Below, piece by piece: positions 61,640-64,000 of a stretch of DNA of 64,000 nucleotides (its first letter is position 1; each line of letters opens with the position of its first letter). The DNA is from Virgibacillus salexigens. GTDB lineage: Bacteria > Bacillota > Bacilli > Bacillales > Amphibacillaceae. The notes below the pieces were generated by a model. That model was not told the DNA's origin, did not search any database, and was given only the letters and a program-made list of their open reading frames with translations. The position numbers were made by a program, and so were the translations under genes. The stretch lies in NCBI RefSeq assembly GCF_014905415.1, contig NZ_BNEO01000003.1:1-64000 (forward strand), read 5' to 3'.

Positions 61640-64000
61640 ATGTATGCGAAGCGAATCATAAGCTTGCTATTTTTTCTGGTTATTTTATTCACGGTAATAC
61701 ATTCAATTTATCCTGTTCATGCTGCGACTGACGCTGTTTTGGATTATACTGTGGATCAGGATTTCAACGGGACAAGCGACTATGTTGATCAAACAGGCGA
61801 TTTATCGAACGTTAAGCAGTTGGAACAAGGGTCAATTCTCGTCAAATTTAAATCGACGAGCAGCAAGGCTGTTAATACCTTCTTAAGTGCATCTCATACA
61901 GAAGATGCCTCAAGTAATCTATCTTTTACCATGAACAATGGGACCATCTATGTGGAAAATCGTGAAGATCGTGTGTATGCAACACAGCTTCAGGCATCAG
62001 GTTCCTACAATGATGGAGAGTGGCATACGGCAGTTTTGACGGTTGGCATTGACGGGACGAAAATTTACGTCGATGGTAACCAGCTGGGGGCAAGTGATTC
62101 CATAGCTTTTTTTAGCAATATTTCAGATTTGGACGGCATGTGGATCGGTAAAAATGTAGACAATGCTGGAGATCAATGGTATTACAAAGGACAGCTTGAA
62201 AAAGTACAGCTCTACGATAAAGCACTTACTGCCGAAGAGGTAAAAGCGTTAAGCGGTACGGATAATAATGGTTTTTTCAAGGAAAAAGAACTATTTAATG
62301 TAAACGATGGAAAAGGATACGGACAATATCGCATTCCGAGCATCTCTGTTATGGCAAACGGTACTGTCCTTGCTGTTGCAGAGGCGAGAACAGGTGGTGA
62401 CCAGACACCTACTGATCTGGTTCTGAGACGGAGTACAGATGGCGGGGAAACATTTTCCGATCAAGTCATCCTGGCACCAGGTGTGGAAAACGGTAACGCT
62501 GAAATGAACCCGATGCTGCTTGCAGAAGACAAAGGAAGCACCGTTCATTTACTCTGGAGCCGCTGGGAATGGGACAATCCGCAGTACTTTATCCGTACGA
62601 GCAAAGATAATGGGGCAACATGGGGAAAAGCAAGAGAAATTACTTCTGTGCTGGATGCGTACACAAACCCAGATAGCCCTGATTATTTTAAAAATATTTC
62701 CGGAGCAGGCATGGGACCAGGGCATGCTTTTCAAATGTCCAATGGAGCACTTGTCGTTCCCATTTATTTAACAACGTACGGGTGGGCCAACAGTACAGTT
62801 GCCTACATTTATAGTGAAGATGGCGGAGAAACTTGGAAAGCAGGTCCAAAAGTGCCAAATCCTCCTGGTTTTTCAAAAATCCATGAAAATATGATGGTGG
62901 AGATTTCTAATGGTGGTTTAATGGCAAATATGCGTAACCCAGGCAGTGATTATCGGGCAGTCTCCACAACAACTGGACTGGAAGAGCCATGGACGACACC
63001 GGTTTCGGATAAAACGCTGATTGGACCAATAAATGCAGCAAGTCTAGCCCTCTATGATGCGGACACCATTTTATTTACCAATACAGCAAATAAATCAACA
63101 CGTACGAATATGACAATTCGCATGAGTGACGATGATGGCAAAACGTGGTATGAGTCCAGGGAGATTTATGCAGGTCAGACTGGCTATTCCGATGTAGATG
63201 TCGGTCCAGATAAAACCATTTATACATTTTACGAAAAGCCAGCAGGGAGCAAAATTACACTTGCACGTTTTAACAAAGATTGGATTGAAGGCAGCGCAAA
63301 TATTCGGTTAAAAGTAGATGAGCAGGTAAAACCTGGAGTGAGTACCACGGTAAAAACGGCATTTACCAATTATAGCGAAAAGGTAGAAAATGATGTGGCA
63401 ATAAATATGCATGTGCCGGAAAATTGGACAGCAGAAGCGAATCAGTCGGCAGCATTTGATGCCATTGAACCTGGAGAGTCAGTGGAAGTCACCTGGAATA
63501 TAACTCCGGATAAAAATACGCTGGCAGGTAACTATGAATTACGTGTAGATGCTTCCTATGAAATTGGCGGAAATCAGCAAACTGAATCTGCTGTAAAAGA
63601 AGTGAAAATCCTTCCGCCAATACCAACCGAAACAGCTTATTTAAGTGACCTTGGCTGGATTAGCGCGATGAACGGCTGGGGACCAGTGGAGAGGGATACA
63701 AGTGTTGGATCAGATAGTGCTGGTGATGGAAGTACCCTTACTATCAACGGTGAAACATTTGACAAAGGTCTTGGCGTACATGCGTATTCAGAAGTTGTCT
63801 ATCATCTTGGTGGGAAATTCTCCCGCTTTACATCTAAAGTTGGAGTAGACGACGAAGTTTCTCCTGCTTCAGCAGCAAGTGTTGTTTTTGAGGTATGGGG
63901 TGATGGTGGGAAACTCTATGATAGCGGCATTATGACTGCCGATGATGACGCCAAAGCAATCGATGTCTCTATTGAAAATGTGAACGAGCTTAAGTTGATC
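61640..64000 (+). CDS. Secreted exo-alpha-sialidase, GH33 (3' end outside the window)
   Basis: ATG 61640 (AGAGGGTGA upstream) opens a frame that stays open for 787 codons to the window edge. Signal peptide MYAKRIISLLFFLVILF.. ends near VHAA. A LamG-like domain follows (about 35-215, DGEWHTAVLTVGIDGTKIYV). The GH33 sialidase begins with the FRIP-type motif YGQYRIPSISV (about residue 229) and has Asp boxes STDGGETF, SKDNGATW, SEDGGETW and SDDDGKTW. A NEW3/CARDB-like beta domain (about 560-660) and an NPCBM domain starting at LSDLGWISAMNGWG run to the edge. It should cleave terminal sialic acid from glycoconjugates outside the cell. Confidence 0.92.
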   Translation, partial: MYAKRIISLLFFLVILFTVIHSIYPVHAATDAVLDYTVDQDFNGTSDYVDQTGDLSNVKQLEQGSILVKFKSTSSKAVNTFLSASHTEDASSNLSFTMNNGTIYVENREDRVYATQLQASGSYNDGEWHTAVLTVGIDGTKIYVDGNQLGASDSIAFFSNISDLDGMWIGKNVDNAGDQWYYKGQLEKVQLYDKALTAEEVKALSGTDNNGFFKEKELFNVNDGKGYGQYRIPSISVMANGTVLAVAEARTGGDQTPTDLVLRRSTDGGETFSDQVILAPGVENGNAEMNPMLLAEDKGSTVHLLWSRWEWDNPQYFIRTSKDNGATWGKAREITSVLDAYTNPDSPDYFKNISGAGMGPGHAFQMSNGALVVPIYLTTYGWANSTVAYIYSEDGGETWKAGPKVPNPPGFSKIHENMMVEISNGGLMANMRNPGSDYRAVSTTTGLEEPWTTPVSDKTLIGPINAASLALYDADTILFTNTANKSTRTNMTIRMSDDDGKTWYESREIYAGQTGYSDVDVGPDKTIYTFYEKPAGSKITLARFNKDWIEGSANIRLKVDEQVKPGVSTTVKTAFTNYSEKVENDVAINMHVPENWTAEANQSAAFDAIEPGESVEVTWNITPDKNTLAGNYELRVDASYEIGGNQQTESAVKEVKILPPIPTETAYLSDLGWISAMNGWGPVERDTSVGSDSAGDGSTLTINGETFDKGLGVHAYSEVVYHLGGKFSRFTSKVGVDDEVSPASAASVVFEVWGDGGKLYDSGIMTADDDAKAIDVSIENVNELKLI

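Noticed and set aside
62291-62876. Short ORFs in the last 2 kb (both strands)
   Set aside because: They overlap the sialidase frame that stays open from 61640 to the edge and has signal peptide, YRIP motif and four Asp boxes.

Overview
The window reads as chromosomal DNA of a low-GC Gram-positive spore-former-type bacterium in the Bacillaceae (Oceanobacillus/Virgibacillus-like). The evidence is strong AGGAGG ribosome-binding sites, frequent TTG/GTG starts, and Bacillus-type families: BceRS-BceAB, AdaA, MurRQP-MupG, YitT, DUF421, CBO0543 and CueP. No rRNA, tRNA, CRISPR array or intact mobile element was seen. The species is an inference and was not checked by any search.

Layout. 1-0.9 kb: end of an SDR gene and a doubly broken resolvase. 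1-5.7 kb: a GC-richer peptide-antibiotic sensing and detoxification module (bceRS-bceAB) with its own operator. 5.9-7 kb: an arsenic/metal operon (arsR, ArsI/CadI-type glyoxalase, Cys-tailed small protein) with three identical operators. 7.4-8.9 kb: PadR regulator plus chromate transporter ChrA. 9-14.7 kb: small stress-type genes (ArsR plus three SRPBCC proteins, GNAT, VOC) among gene remnants, ending in a broken PAP2/BcrC-type phosphatase. 14.9-17.3 kb: a TPP riboswitch with attenuator upstream of an SDR and an LLM flavin monooxygenase. 17.4-25.2 kb: mostly minus-strand genes (CPBP protease with a tubby-like protein, GNAT, TDT-family transporter, RDD protein, and a VOC/AlkC-like/TetR operon with a 21-bp operator). 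25.5-30.1 kb: APC permease, AdaA, DUF2283, CueP lipoprotein, YitT. 30.5-34.8 kb: N-acetylmuramic acid operon murR-murQ-murP-mupG. 34.9-40.3 kb: broken DinB, a structured intergenic element, amidohydrolase, DUF421 protein, a lincosamide nucleotidyltransferase-like gene behind a leader-peptide attenuator, and a broken AhpD-like gene. 40.5-44.7 kb: an SDR-MFS-SDR-SDR-MarR operon. 45.2-64 kb: a glycan-degradation region with AraC regulator, APC permease and LacZ, a lipoprotein GH63 enzyme, a secreted GH2 with NPCBM and FIMAH-like domains, and a secreted GH33 sialidase that runs off the window. Fragments of a group II intron, an IS3-family transposase, a second broken PAP2 phosphatase and a TasA/camelysin-type gene lie between them.

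How it fits together. The right part looks like an outward-facing glycan programme: sialidase and beta-galactosidase trim sialylated galactosides outside the cell, the GH63 lipoprotein works at the membrane, LacZ finishes in the cytosol, and the MurNAc operon recovers cell-wall sugars. The left part is a collection of resistance and detoxification modules. Two features cut across the window. The first is an unusual number of broken genes (at least twelve). The second is a dispersed imperfect-hairpin repeat of about 60 bp that sits mostly just behind gene 3' ends between about 5 and 40 kb. The most interesting items for follow-up are the TPP-riboswitch-controlled SDR/LLM pair and the attenuated nucleotidyltransferase.
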